Assembly: GCA_021234155.1 (NCBI GenBank)
Contig: JAJEKV010000006.1
Span: 13,842,902-13,906,901 of the forward strand
Source of the DNA: Isoetes taiwanensis
Lineage: Eukaryota; Streptophyta; Lycopodiopsida; Isoetales; Isoetaceae
Length of the DNA: 64,000 nucleotides
Direction: 5' to 3'
Shown here: in pieces, positions 12,460 to 23,545 of the stretch
Layout of the letters: each line of letters opens with the position of its first letter
Numbering within the stretch: the first letter of the stretch is position 1
Translations under genes and position numbers: made by a program
The notes under the pieces: model-generated
Seen by the model: only the letters and a program-made list of their open reading frames with translations
What the model was told of the DNA's origin: nothing
Database searches by the model: none

Positions 12460-13345
12460 GTGGCATTACGTTAAGACAATTATCTATATAGAGCTATTGC
12501 CTCCGTGAGGACGGGGTCTCATCATCTCAGAATTGAAACAGGTCGCTGGAGTATGGATGGAGGGCAGAGAATCCTCGACATGAGAGAATATGTCGCTGTT
12601 GCGCCGAGTACCTGATGGAGGGCGAGAAATCTCGCATGAGAGAATATGCCAGTGTTGCACATGCAAACAGTAGAGGATGCGCATCATGCTCTGCAGGAGT
12701 GTTCGGTCCAACTGAGCAATGTAGTGTGGTCTGTGGTCACATGTCTAGTTGAATGTTGTCTAGTGGCGTGGTTGGGGGAAGGGTCCAACTGAGCAATGTA
12801 GTGTGGTGTGTGGTCACACATCTAGTTAGATGTTGCCTAGTGGCGTGACGTTAAAACAACTATCTATGGAGAGCTATTGCCTCCGTGAGGACATGGTCTC
12901 ATCATCTCAGAATTGAAACTGGTCGCTGGAGTACGGATGGAGGGCAGAGAATCCCCCGGCATACAGTAGAAGATGAGCACCATGCTCTGCAGGACTGTCC
13001 GGCATATATGCACATCCGAGCAACACATGCTGATCTTAGATGCTCTAAGACACCGTTGCATCACTTGCTGGCATCATCGATGGTTGCACATCTCGCGTCC
13101 TACATTTTGCAGGTCTCCACCGTCAGAGTATCTATTACGCGACAGGGGATCTGAGAGCCTACTACTAGGGTTTTTCCTCCAACATGGGGATTTTTTTATC
13201 ACAATAGTAGGGACACATTATATAGTAGCATTTGTATTTTCTGTTTTTATCTTCTTTGTGTAGTGCATGTACTGTCTCATAGGCCGATTTGACCTCCGCG
13301 GACGTTAAAATATATTTCCTTCCTTCCTTCCTTCCTTCCTTCTAT
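12460..13345 (+). mobile_element. LINE 3' end remnant
   Basis: The zinc-knuckle coding segment occurs twice (about 12470-12705 and 12850-13150) with satellite between the copies. The second copy reads through the region after the knuckle (CPAYMHIRATHADL) in changing frames. Hairpin at 13160-13210, end motif CATAGGCC...CCGCGGACGTTAAAA, then a (TTCC)n tail to about 13341. Confidence 0.75.
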
Positions 13346-13475
13346 TCTACAGTTACTATCTCTTAAATTGCTCATATCTCTTAAATTGCTCACATTACTT
13401 ACAAATTTATAGAAAGTTTGATAGGTACATTTAGCCCATCATCACATGGCATAATCACGTGTATCTTTATATATG

Positions 13476-13846
13476 TAACTTTCTTTTCATCCAGACCCGC
13501 TATGCTGAGTTGATCAGGCCTGGCCAGCCGCTACATGTGACATTGAGCATGGCTTTTGTATGGGTGCTGGGATCATACCTTCAGGAGGCTATGGACAAGC
13601 GAGATCAGCTACGTCCTCAGGCACACACTTGACATGTATATATACATTTATTTTATGATGATGTATACTTGTACAGTTTGACAGCATTCTTATTACTGCC
13701 ACGGTTTTTCCCTCGAAAACCCTTCGGGGCGGGGGTTTTTTAACCCGGACAGTAGTAAGTTTGCTGCGCTCCTTCTGGGTCCCATAGGCCGATTGATCTC
13801 AGTGGACGATAAAAATCATTATTTCTTTCTTTCTTTCTTTTGGACT
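13476..13846 (+). mobile_element. second LINE 3' end, same strand
   Basis: A fragment of LINE 3' coding and UTR sequence carries a clear hairpin at 13690-13759. It ends GGGTCCCATAGGCCGATTG, GTGGACGATAAAAA and a (TTTC)n tail. It sits directly downstream of the previous LINE end. Confidence 0.75.
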
Positions 13847-15189
13847 GCAAGTTCTTTATGGGATAGCGAATAAATGTTTCTATTTCTATATTGTCAACAG
13901 ATACATGTTCTTAGCAATAGTTGAGCTTGGTAGTGTTGGACAGCATAAGATGCTTGTATAATATTTGATTATGTACTTGCATATTGACGTCTAATTTGTA
14001 GGACAAGTATGTATTAAACTTCATGTTATAATTGGGTGAACCATCGTGGTGCTTTTGAAAATATAAAATTAGGAGAGTATTTAATAATGTTGGATATCTA
14101 TACTTGGATGCACGTGCATACTCAGGCAAATGAGAGGACGAAAAGAGAATTGAATTATATTGAATTGAATCATCCACAGAGACCAAGGTCTATGGAACCC
14201 AATACAAAGAAGCCCATTTAGCCTAGGATTAAGTGTACCTCGCTTAGAAGTGTTTTCGAAGGGAAAACCTTAACAATAATAGACTGGCTGAGAAATTGTA
14301 CATCTGTACATTTGTACATATCAGTGTGATGATTCAGGAATGAGTTCATCTGCCAAAGAACCTCTAAGGTGAAGGATGATAATGCCATTACTGCAGGCAT
14401 TTGCAGAAAATGAAACGGCTGATAAGGTGTATGCACATTGCATTTCCAAACACCAACATCTTATGTTTTACCTTCTTGACTGCCACTCCAGGATATTTTG
14501 GAGGAAAGCATTATACAAGCCTATGGAGCCTCTTAGCAACATCTCTTCATACCATTAGGTGCAGTACTTGATGCAGCTCTATGATCCTAATATGGTCCGG
14601 AATACTATGACAGCACAAGCCGGTCCCTCACTGACTATAACAGAGGCAGATATTACTCACGACTTGCAATGACTCTCAAATGGTAAGATAGCTGATCTGG
14701 GTGGCATGTAGGCAGAACTATATTGAAGGCGTACCTATGTTCGCAGCTTGCTCCTGAGAAGAAACACTTGATTTTTGAGGATTGTTTGGGTATACCATCT
14801 CTTGCATAAGAGAATAGACTTCAACAACAAAGGCGAACAAAATTGTTTTAAGGACAAGGAAGAAGCACATGCACTCACGAATACTTTTGTGCAAGGGTTT
14901 TGGATTTAAAACTGTTGATTGAGTTCGATGGCAGTTAACATGTGGTGATATCTTTTCCTGCTTCTGTCTGTGAATAATGTACAAGACATGATATACAGAA
15001 TTCTTCTTGGAAATAGTTCTTTATTAACATGATAAAAATAGCTACTTACAGATTTTGGGCCATAATATATGGATACCATTTACTATTTTTGCCATGTAGC
15101 TGAATATTTTGCATTGTTCAACATGTTGAATACGATTAATACTATGATCTGGATTTTGTCAAAGCTGAAAATATATAGACTGCAACAAT
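13847..15189. repeat. dispersed repeat, copy B
   Basis: The longer copy of 10597-11522. It includes a minus-strand LINE tail (about 14160-14270) and extra sequence at 14700-15040. Its left edge abuts the (TTTC)n tail of the LINE at 13476-13846. Confidence 0.7.
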
Positions 15190-16221
15190 AATGGTGGACA
15201 AAGTTTCTTTGAAGATTAAGAACAAGCATATGCATCCTTGAACGATTCTATGACAGGTTTTGGCTTTAAAAATGCTACATGAGTTCTGAAAATTTGTTTG
15301 CTTGGTAAGAAACTTCCCTGCCCTAGTGCTTTTAGCAAAAGAGATACATGGCAAACAAACATCTATATGAAAGGTGTTAAGAGCGGAGTTTTACTGGTTG
15401 TAACCGAAGAATATACTAAGAAAGCTACTTACATATTTTTTTTGCCTTAACTACTATGATGGCACATGAAGTTTCAGTATAGCAGAGTTTTACTGGTTGT
15501 AACCGAAGAATATACTAAGAAAGCTACTTATAGATTTTTTTGCCTTAACTACTAAGATGGCACATGAAGTTTCAGTATAGCAGACATCTGTATGGATATA
15601 AAGTGATAGCAGGAATATCTTAATTGCTTAATGTAATACATTTGCCATTGTATATCTCTGTATTATACAGAGATATACAATTTTTGTGTTTGTAATAAAG
15701 TAATAAATGTTCATGATTCAGTTGTTTAGCAGATGTTTCTACATTGTTTAATGGATAAGCTCCATTAATACTACGATCATAACTTTGTCTTGGTGTTCCA
15801 ATTTGAATGATGCATCATGTACATGTTTTCTCTGTTGGAAAATAATGACACACAAACAAACTATGATATAGTATTTTATGCCCATTGGTCTACATAAAGT
15901 AATATGAGTCACAAGATTTGATCTACATAAGGAAATATTAAGCACAGGAATAATTATCCTAGTCTGATACATAGGTCGGAAAGTTTATACTTACCTCCTT
16001 GGTATATTGGGATTGGAAAGAAGGTTTATGTAAAGTGTTGCATGTTTATTAATGATTATAGGCAAGATTTCATGGTTTTGGAAGAAACTAAGGAATTTGA
16101 GTACCATCTAAGACTACCTAGACTTTGCATGGGTTGATCATGCTGTATAAGTATTGACTTGTGCACACGTTGATCCTAGTTGGGCTTTTGTCTAAAGCTA
16201 GGATTGGCTTTTTTTTTTTTT
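15190..16221. other. no gene; duplication and palindrome
   Basis: A 99-bp tandem duplication has unit starts at 15386 and 15485. A perfect palindrome is listed separately. Nothing coding is supported. Confidence 0.6.
15647..15681. repeat. perfect 17-bp inverted repeat, 1-base centre
   Basis: ATTGTATATCTCTGTAT, one base, then its exact reverse complement. It could be cruciform-prone DNA or a small hairpin in RNA. No flanking target duplication is evident. Confidence 0.9.
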
Positions 16222-16400
16222 AGATACTGACTAACATATTTAGATTCATATGTACCTAAACGGTGTGAACGACCAGGATCCACTACATCTAGCAATTGGC
16301 CGGTTTTTTTAAGAAAAACATCCTTGATGTAGGGTATATACTACTTTAAATTAGTATTGGCTTTAAATGGTACCTTTGGTTTTTTTAACAAAATGTGTTA
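16222..16400 (+). repeat. left direct terminal repeat
   Basis: It begins AGATACTGACTAACATATTT and ends AACAAAATGTGTTA. It is almost identical to 23169-23350 except for small changes around 16258-16275. It does not start TG or end CA, so it is not a standard LTR. A T-run of 11-13 bases precedes it. Confidence 0.9.
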
Positions 16401-16447
16401 CGAATGAAACGGGATGGGGCAAAACCATGCTACAGCAAATGAAGTTA

Positions 16448-16979
16448 TGGCGCAGCCAAAAATTAAGCCAAGGACCGATGTCCCGGAGTCCGAGATCCGC
16501 TGGAATGGATTAAGAAAAGGAGTAAAGGGGTTGAATCATTTATGATGGCTGCAAAGGGGGACACTTTCCAAGACTGCAAGGTAGACCTAAATGATTTAAT
16601 GTTGTGGGCAGGCCGGAAAGATTAAGCACGGCAAGGAATATCTATCCATAAAATTAAAAAATCAGGCATGGGTGGTTTCGTATGTGAAGAAGAAGCGGCT
16701 ATTGCATGGAGTGAGGAGTTGGACGTGCTCCAGGAACTTGAGTGGTGCGCCCACAATTCTGTCGTTGATTTTGAGAGCATGGATAGATCAGGTAGAGGAA
16801 GAGGTTTTGATAACAAACGCAGCTATAATGATGGAAGTGGGGAGTTCTTCAGCAGGAGAAATAATGCCTACAATAGAAATAGGCAGAATACTTACAGGCA
16901 AGGAGGGCAGCTACCGGATGATTATGTTCCAGAAACTCAGGATGATGAAGATTACTACCAGGAGCATGGCGATAATCAG
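16448..16979 (+). CDS. N-terminal exon(s) of the RT element, RG/RN-rich
   Basis: A start at 16448 gives MAQPKIKPRTDVPESEIR; it is followed by a one-base frame change near 16543 (MMAAKGDTFQDC) and a stop at 16624. The main open part runs from 16668 and reads acidic EEEAAIAWSEELDVLQE, then SGRGRGFDN, an Arg/Asn-rich tract and PDDYVPETQDDEDYY. It ends at a CAG|GTATTA donor at 16979/16980. RG-rich tracts often bind RNA, so a Gag-like nucleic-acid-binding role is possible. Family unknown. The frame breaks suggest a degraded copy. Confidence 0.4.
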
Positions 16980-19068
16980 GTATTATGGGCCTTTATAAGC
17001 ATGGCTGCATATGGCAACATCCAAATAGTAACAAAGGAGGTAAACTGATAATATAGACGTAGGAACATATGTTCAAGATATGCTGCTCTAAATTTGAAGA
17101 CGTCATTGGAATATTAGTGGAATGAGTATCGTTACTAAATATTGAAATACAGTCAACAAATAAGTCTGGGCACATGACTAACAGTATTTACATGGCATAG
17201 ACTGATGAGATGCAGGACAGAAAGTACATTCGCTTAGACCATATGATTTATTGCTGAACTGTAACATATATGACTTAATGGCATAAGAACAAACCGTGGC
17301 TTATGTCTCAATTATAGTTTTCATTATTACTGTACTAGGATATTATTCTCGATCAAGGGCATAAAAGGTACAAAAGGTGAAGGGCGATAAGCCAAGAAAC
17401 ACCAATGTACCTTTTGGCCCTTGCATCATTACCAAGAATATTGCTAATGTTTGCTTGTTTGGCTGCAGGTACGGTGTTTCTTCTCCGTTTGTCTTTTTTA
17501 TGTCCCAAGATCGAGAGTATTATCTGGATGATACATGATTCACTTAGCAGCAGGAGTTCCTGAAATCTGTATATGTGTACCTACATAAAACAGGTTTTGT
17601 AATGGTAGTGTTAACAGTAGTAAGGATATCTGGCCATTTTCTAAAAGGCTTAGCTCGGATATGCTAATATAGTAAGTGATCTTGCTGGAAAACTTGAAGG
17701 ACAGACTAGTAGCAGTCATATTTATGCATAGTTGTACCTACATGAAACAGGTTGTATAAGTGTAGTATAAACAATAGTAAGGATATTTGGCCATTTTCTA
17801 AAAAGGCTTATAGTATGTTCGGATATGCTAATATAGTAGGTGATCCTGCTGGAAGACTTGAAATGACAGATCAATATCAGCTATAAACTCCATCATATTC
17901 TGTCCTAATGCAAGACAACGTATACTTCAATCATGGCTATAAACTTAACGAGAGAAAGATTATGCAAGAAATTTTGTACTCAAAGCTTCTTCTGAACTAC
18001 TTTTGAGTTTATTGTGGCCTTTTTGCCTACATAGGAGGTTGCATAGTTGTTTGTATTTCATATGATCAGATACTGTAGAATGAGTTTATAACTTGAAAAT
18101 TTGATAAAGAAATCTGTAAATGACTGTGGAATAATAGCAGGGCATTTATTATAGATGGTAAGGCTTGAATTTTAACTTTAGGACCATTAGTAAAAATGAA
18201 GAAGTGGTTAAAACTTGACATGTAAGATCGAAAGCCCTGTTAAACAATAGGAGTCAATGCATTAGTTTGCAGACCATGGAACCATTCCATAAAATATGAA
18301 ACAGAAAATATGCATGTTCCGACATCATATAGGTATTTTTCATGCTTTCCTTTCATGTTGGAGCATGCTCTGTAAATGACTGTGGTATAACGGCAGGGCA
18401 TTTATTAAAGATGGTAATGCTTGCTTGAATTTTAACTTTAGAACCAATTGTAAAGAAGAAGTGCTTAAAACTTGGGATAAGATATGTACTTCTCTAATAT
18501 GAAAACAGTAAGAGCTGAATTTGAAACTAGAATCCTAATTTGAACATCAATGCTGATAGATAGATAGATAGACCATAAGACCATAAGACCATGAGTAAGT
18601 AGTGGTAAACAAGGAAGGCATTAAAGCATATAAAGTGTAATAATGCAGAATGAATATCTCAGGACTTATGATAGGATGATAATTGTATATACATTTGGGA
18701 AATGGATATCATATTCAATATGAGAAGTATATTTAATATGTGCAGTATGCAAGTATTAATCGGTTAAATAGGAAATCCAGGGGAATAGATATGCCAGTCT
18801 AGGTTAGCTCGGCTTAGATTGGGGTGATAACAGTACCAAGGGATTGACTGAGGTATGTAGAGGCGGCTAGTATGGCTTATGTCAAGGCTAGTGCTGTCTG
18901 GGTTTTTTTTAGATACTTCATCTCACTAGTTTTACTGGTGAAATATCTACCCTTGGAAAATGAGCATATTGTGATATGATTGTATGATGTTGTATAAATG
19001 GAAATATTGACTGGTTGGTGAGTTATACATGAGCAGGAAAAATTTGAAGTCTAGGAGGACTATAATAC
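16980..19068 (+). other. large putative intron of the RT element
   Basis: AT-rich with no open frame. It holds two internal duplications: about 17581-17705 with 17741-17870 (ACAGGTT...GGATATGCTAATATAG) and about 18120-18235 with 18368-18480 (CTGTAAATGACTGTGG). A (GATA)n run lies at about 18550. The right boundary is a possible ATAATACAG acceptor at 19068. Confidence 0.4.
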
Positions 19069-20318
19069 AGATTATATACCACTGGTTTGGAACAAGGAAC
19101 TAGTGGAAATTGGCTATGATAAACTGAAAGTGGGATGCCCTAATAACGCTGTACAAACATTGATGTGCTGCATTAAGAATATGTTTATACATCAATTGAT
19201 TATGGAAAAAGAAAGCACTATCAAGGAGGGGCAGTACTCAGCCATTGAGCATTTGGGCTTTAATGGATGGCTAGCAGCCATTATTGACATAGGTAAGATT
19301 GGTAAGGAGTGGGATGATGCTGTTGCATTAGTTGATAAAATCTACATGGAGCTGCCAAGAAGGATCTATCAGCATACTATTGAGGAAGATCGGGCAAAAG
19401 AGGAATTTCACATCGGGGTCGCTGCCCTGGAGCAGGCAAATAACATTAAGAAACCCCCAGGCAACAAAACTCGTGCACCAGTAAAGAATGAAATGAGTGT
19501 GCTCAATGAAGATATAAATGAAGATTCTGATCCCTTTGGTGCAGGGTTGCTATCTGAGCAGGACAACGCAGCGCTTAAGGTACCCAAGAAGTCTACTAAC
19601 AGTGAAGGGGATAGCGACTTTGAGTTTACACTTTACAATTGCCAGAGATTCCCACTCATTACTGAAAGACTAGTGGAGGAGCATGCAGCCTTCTGTAATC
19701 AGGGTATATGGAGAACAAAAAATTTTGGGGCGTTGGCACCCATAAATGAAGCGTCATGGATGTTCTTAGCTGATATTACAGCAGGGCAGATTAAGGAGGC
19801 AAAGGCAAAGAACCGGGAATATGGAAAAATGATCGAAGGAACGGATTAAATTGCGCTTTGACCACAGGTTCTTTGACAAGCATTGTAATAAGGATGACTG
19901 CATCTATGTTAAACAAAAGGGGCATATGGCTTACCCATACATAGAAAGAGGTGACTTCTATCTAAAGCATATTTGGAGGACAATGTGTCCATATTTCAAA
20001 TGCGTCTGTGAGCTGATGGCCAAAGGAAATACATGCAAGGAGAATATGACATGGCTGGATCAAGGAATATGGTTCATGTTTAACAACCTTCAAGATTACC
20101 CGTGGTTCAGACGTCGATGTTCCTTTATGAAATTGCCTCAAAACTGTTCTCAAATCTAGTATCATTTCTTATTTTTCATATCTTGAGGTACGGAAAACTC
20201 TGATTGGGATGGCTCTAAAACTTGCTGATGATCCCAATGGTGATTTAAAAATTGGATACCAGAACAATATGATGGCCATTAGATGTGAAAGGACCATAAA
20301 ACCAATGTCATTTTTATG
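19069..20318 (+). CDS. middle exon of the RT element, unrecognised domain
   Basis: An open frame with no internal start runs from about 19069 (DYIPLVWNKELVEIGYDKL) to a stop at 19847. It is acidic and contains a VLNEDINEDSDPFGAG-like linker. After a one-base frame change the next frame (19845-20159) has Cys and His residues in a spaced pattern (DKHCNKDDC, MCPYFKCVCE), suggesting metal binding. A third open piece (EVRKTLIGMALKLADD) ends at an ATG|GTAAGC donor at 20318. I do not recognise the domain. Its place upstream of the RT is consistent with a Penelope-like N-terminal extension. Confidence 0.4.
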
Positions 20319-20418
20319 GTAAGCAAACTTGAGGCACCAAAGAAGCATTAGTGGCAGCACATCGACAAGAAAAAGACGGACCTGATAAAAGCAAGGCTAT
20401 ATACTCTGTGACACCTGT

Positions 20419-20601
20419 ATGTGCTATAAGCCCCTAGAATCACAAAGCCACCCAAATCCTGAGGATACGAATACATCTTCTAGTCAATCTATGGAAGTTA
20501 TTGGGACACCAAGTAACGCTTGGACACCACAAAGGATTCCTCTGCAATCGGAACGAACAATGAAGGAGCCGCGATTGGACGGCGGCTCAACTTATAAACT
20601 G
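20419..20601 (+). CDS. short linker exon of the RT element
   Basis: A Ser/Thr/Pro-rich open stretch (ESQSHPNPEDTNTSSSQ) ends in STYKL at an ACTG|GTATGG donor. The 304-bp intron 20602-20905 joins it in phase to NNRELISDYLG of the RT exon. Its left splice site is uncertain. Confidence 0.4.
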
Positions 20602-20905
20602 GTATGGTACTCCCCGCTTGAGAAATAACAAGTATCTTTAGAGTATTTTGTTTACAAATATTTAAATGCATTCTTGATAATGTGATACAAATATGTTTAG
20701 GGACTGTATAATTACAGTTCTAAAATCCTAGTCATATGACTATGGACATATCCAAAGACAAGATGTCTTAATATGCCTAAAGGCAATGCACGATAATGGT
20801 GCACATCAGTTAACAAAACAGTACTCTTGACCTTGTAGGCAGGTGATGAATCTAATATAATAGTAATAATGGTTTCCTAAAATATAATCTTACTGACGTG
20901 TGCAG

Positions 20906-22881
20906 AATAACAGGGAGCTGATTAGTGACTACTTAGGAAGAGTACATATGACTAAGGAAAAAGAAAAAAATAAGAAAACGATTGTCCACATTATGTTCCT
21001 GGCTAAGATTATGGACAAATTCTGCATACCAAAGGTAATCCATAAGAGGACAGTTGAATCTCTGGGGGATATAGGTATGGAAATCATGAATGATACCATG
21101 TTTGCATGGAAGTATACCGAGAGTTTGAGAGACATTTTATACAAACCATTCCAAGTATTTGCCCAAGCCAAGGAAGCTGTTTGCCCTTGCCAAAATCCGA
21201 GCTTGAAAGAGTTTATCGATGATAAAATAGGACATGTCCGAACAACTAAGTTAGAGATCATCAAGAATACGACCTTGAGAAATCTGGTACAAAAGGGGCT
21301 TGGCCACATCCCAGAGAAATACCTTGTAGAGAAGGATTTAAAAGGGGAAGTTGAGGGAGCTGTGAGATGTATGTTTGAACTGCACAGGTTCAGATTTCCA
21401 CACATAAGTTATGAGGATAAGGAAACCATCAAAAAGAGAATATGGGAGGACATAAAACTGCTGTGTAAAGAGGCATGCAGAAATGATTGCAATAGAAAGT
21501 TTGCCTTGAATGATAGGAGTGTTGCTGATAATATAATTTGGCTGAATAAAAATATATATGTAGCAGGAGTGGATAAGGCATCCAATAATCCCGCATTCAT
21601 TTGTCCAAAACATGTGAGAGATATAGCTATAGCGAGACTTAATAGCAAAGATTTCCAAGCAGTTGATACCACCGAAATGGCATTGACACCAGTTTTAAAG
21701 TTTGAAATTCAAGAGCTAGTTGGAGAGATGGAATTTGAGTCTACAAGACTACCATACCTATTAGGAATATATAAGGCACACAAATATGATTATAGATGGA
21801 TCACAAACGCTCATGGAACAATATACACTGAGATTTCTGAAATGATTACAGCTGTCCTCAATGGTATTTTGGAGATATGGCCTGAAGTATCAAAAGATTT
21901 GTGCGCGAGCATTTGTACCCTAATACCTGGAAAAGTAAACCCTAATTGGATAGCAGGATCTGTGTATGATGTCATACTTAATTTACCTAAGGTGATTAAC
22001 GAGGTTTTTGTTGCTGACATAACAAGGTGTTATGAAAATATACCCCTAAAGGGGGACAATGGGATATGTGCTGTTATGCAGAAATTGGCAGCAGCAACAT
22101 GGAAATACATGACCAAGCAGAATAGGAGAAATGAGTTATGGCTGAAAAAGATACATGACGGCAAATACAAGGCTAAATGGTTCAAGTATACACCTAAAGG
22201 TAAATGCTGGATGATTATGAACCTAGAGAAGTTTTGTAGTGCTAATAGATGGTTGCTGGAAAACTGTTACGTTTTAATGGGATACAAAATCTGGAGGCAG
22301 GTTAGTGGACTACCATGGGCTTTGCATCTAGTCCATGCTGGTGTAATATGTACCTAGCATGGTTCGAAATGGAGTTTATTAAGAACCTAGCTAAACAAGG
22401 TGACTATGAGGAAATCAAATCATTTAGACACATGTTCAGATACATTGATGACCTTTTGGCAATTAATTGCCCTAACATTAGAAAGTTCTTGACCAATCAG
22501 AAAGATATGAATAGTAATGGGTTACAGATATATGACATGCAATTCCTTGGAATAAAGGAAGAGACAGGTTTAGCATGGCTGGGTAACAATGTAGTACAAG
22601 TTGGCATTGAGGCCAATTTCTTAAATATGACCATACAGATATCCAATAGACACCTTGGAATATACAGAACGATAAAATATGATAAGAGGGATCTACTACC
22701 CTTTGAAGCTATTAAATTTGTACATGCTAGCAGTTGCAGGCCATACATGCAAGCAAGGAACGTTATTATCTCGCAAATAATGCCCTATTTATATGTCAAC
22801 ACCAGCCCAGAGGGAGCGGCAAACGATATTATCAGTCTCATTAATAAATTCAAAGTAATGGGTTTGACGAAAAGGACTTAA
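20906..22881 (+). CDS. reverse transcriptase, Penelope-like/algal type, frameshifted
   Basis: Reverse transcriptase for retrotransposition. The exon starts after a GTGTGCAG acceptor rather than at an ATG. Motifs, numbering from codon 20900: GVDKASNNPAFICP at about 223-236, PYLLGIYKAHKYDYRWI at 285-301, DITRCYENIPL at 373-383 (catalytic Asp, motif A), then YKIWRQVSGLP at 462-472. At 22313-22314 one base appears missing, so the next motif MGFASSPCWCNMYL (the GLPMG loop) is in another frame. That frame carries FRYIDDLLAI (catalytic YIDD), FLNMTI and YDKRDLLPF, and ends at 22881. The combined length of about 660 residues suits an RT with N-terminal extension. No endonuclease follows. Telomerase or group II intron RT is less likely. 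Confidence 0.7.
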
Positions 22882-23048
22882 GACCCGAAAGTTATCAAAT
22901 ACATACAAAATGGCCAATTTCCGTATTGAAATTTGATGTCAAGAAGTTGTGCTTGTCTTAATGCAAGACTAAGGTAAGCCAATTCATTTATGAACTTGTA
23001 TGTAATCTCGTTAAAGAAAATAGATAAATGTGGCCATAAATAATTATG

Positions 23049-23093
23049 GGATGGTGCCAGACCCCTACTGTAATAGTAGGGGTCAGCCCATCC
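23049..23093 (+). other. strong hairpin in the 3' region of the RT element
   Basis: An inner 10-bp perfect stem GACCCCTACT/AGTAGGGGTC has a 5-base loop. An outer 6-bp stem GGATGG/CCATCC surrounds it. It lies about 75 bp before the right terminal repeat. It could be a 3' recognition or end-formation structure. Confidence 0.7.
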
Positions 23094-23168
23094 TATTATT
23101 ACAGTAAGAACATATGCATGGGGTGCAGCATTGTTCTACGGAAGGAGGTAGAATTTTTTTTCTATTTA

Positions 23169-23350
23169 AGATACTGACTAACATATTTAGATTCATATGT
23201 ACCTAAATCCAAACGAACGACTGTGATCCACTACATCTAGCAATTGGCCGGGTTTTTTTTAAGAAAAACATCCTTGATGTAGGGTATATACTACTTTAAA
23301 TTAGTATTGGCTTTAAATGGTACCTTTGGTTTTTTTAACAAAATGTGTTA
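23169..23350 (+). repeat. right direct terminal repeat
   Basis: Partner of 16222-16400; the last 120 bases are almost identical. It is followed by TTAAGGTTGAGAGTCC and, 40 bases on, by the tail of a minus-strand LINE. Confidence 0.9.
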
Positions 23351-23485
23351 TTAAGGTTGAGAGTCCGAAACATTGTAAAAAGGTTTTTTTTTTTTTAATA
23401 GAATAGAATAGAATTGTTTTTATCATTCACGGAGACCAATCGCCTATGGGACCCAATATTAAAGCGCAGCAGCCACATTGCTGCC

Positions 23486-23545
23486 CTGATTAAAACCCCG
23501 CCTCGGCGGGTTTTCGAGGGAAAACCGCGGCGTTAATAAGACCGC
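23486..23545 (-). other. LINE 3' UTR hairpin
   Basis: AAAACCCCGCC and GGCGGGTTTT pair almost fully around a 2-base loop. Outer bases of the same structure (TTATTAACGCCGCGG side) flank it. The structure is equivalent to 13690-13759 and 33329-33395. Confidence 0.65.

Larger units (their letters stand above)
11523..13475 (+). repeat. composite repeat block, copy 2
   Basis: Second copy of the 4447-6852 block in the same orientation. It has few satellite units and a longer LINE C-terminal stretch. Sequence differences are spread along the block, so this is not a very recent duplication. Confidence 0.8.
16222..23350 (+). mobile_element. Penelope-like or algal-type RT retroelement with direct terminal repeats
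   Basis: This 7.1 kb unit is bounded by two direct repeats of about 180 bp. It encodes, with apparent introns, an N-terminal exon, a cysteine-containing middle exon and a reverse transcriptase with YIDD. The RT resembles Penelope-like elements and an RT family I remember from algae and protists. Shared features are a DKxxNNPAFICP stretch, a KAHKYDYRWI segment, DITRCYENIP, GLP-MG, RYIDD and YDKR. No GIY-YIG endonuclease was seen after the RT. Penelope-like elements are known for direct pseudo-LTRs and retained introns, which fits. A DIRS/LTR element is less likely because no integrase, RNase H, protease or LTR-type TG...CA ends were seen. The copy is damaged by frameshifts. Confidence 0.65.

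Noticed and set aside
17204-17232. Hammerhead ribozyme candidate (CTGATGA...GAAA)
   Set aside because: The core words occur, but no stem II closes with C-GAAA and no flanking stems form. The terminal repeats contain no hammerhead core either, although some Penelope-like elements have one.
20929-22748. Minus-strand frames over the RT
   Set aside because: They are antisense shadows; the plus strand carries all RT motifs.
16222-23350. Ordinary LTR retrotransposon
   Set aside because: No TG...CA ends, primer-binding site, protease, RNase H or integrase were seen, and the RT motifs are not Copia or Gypsy type.
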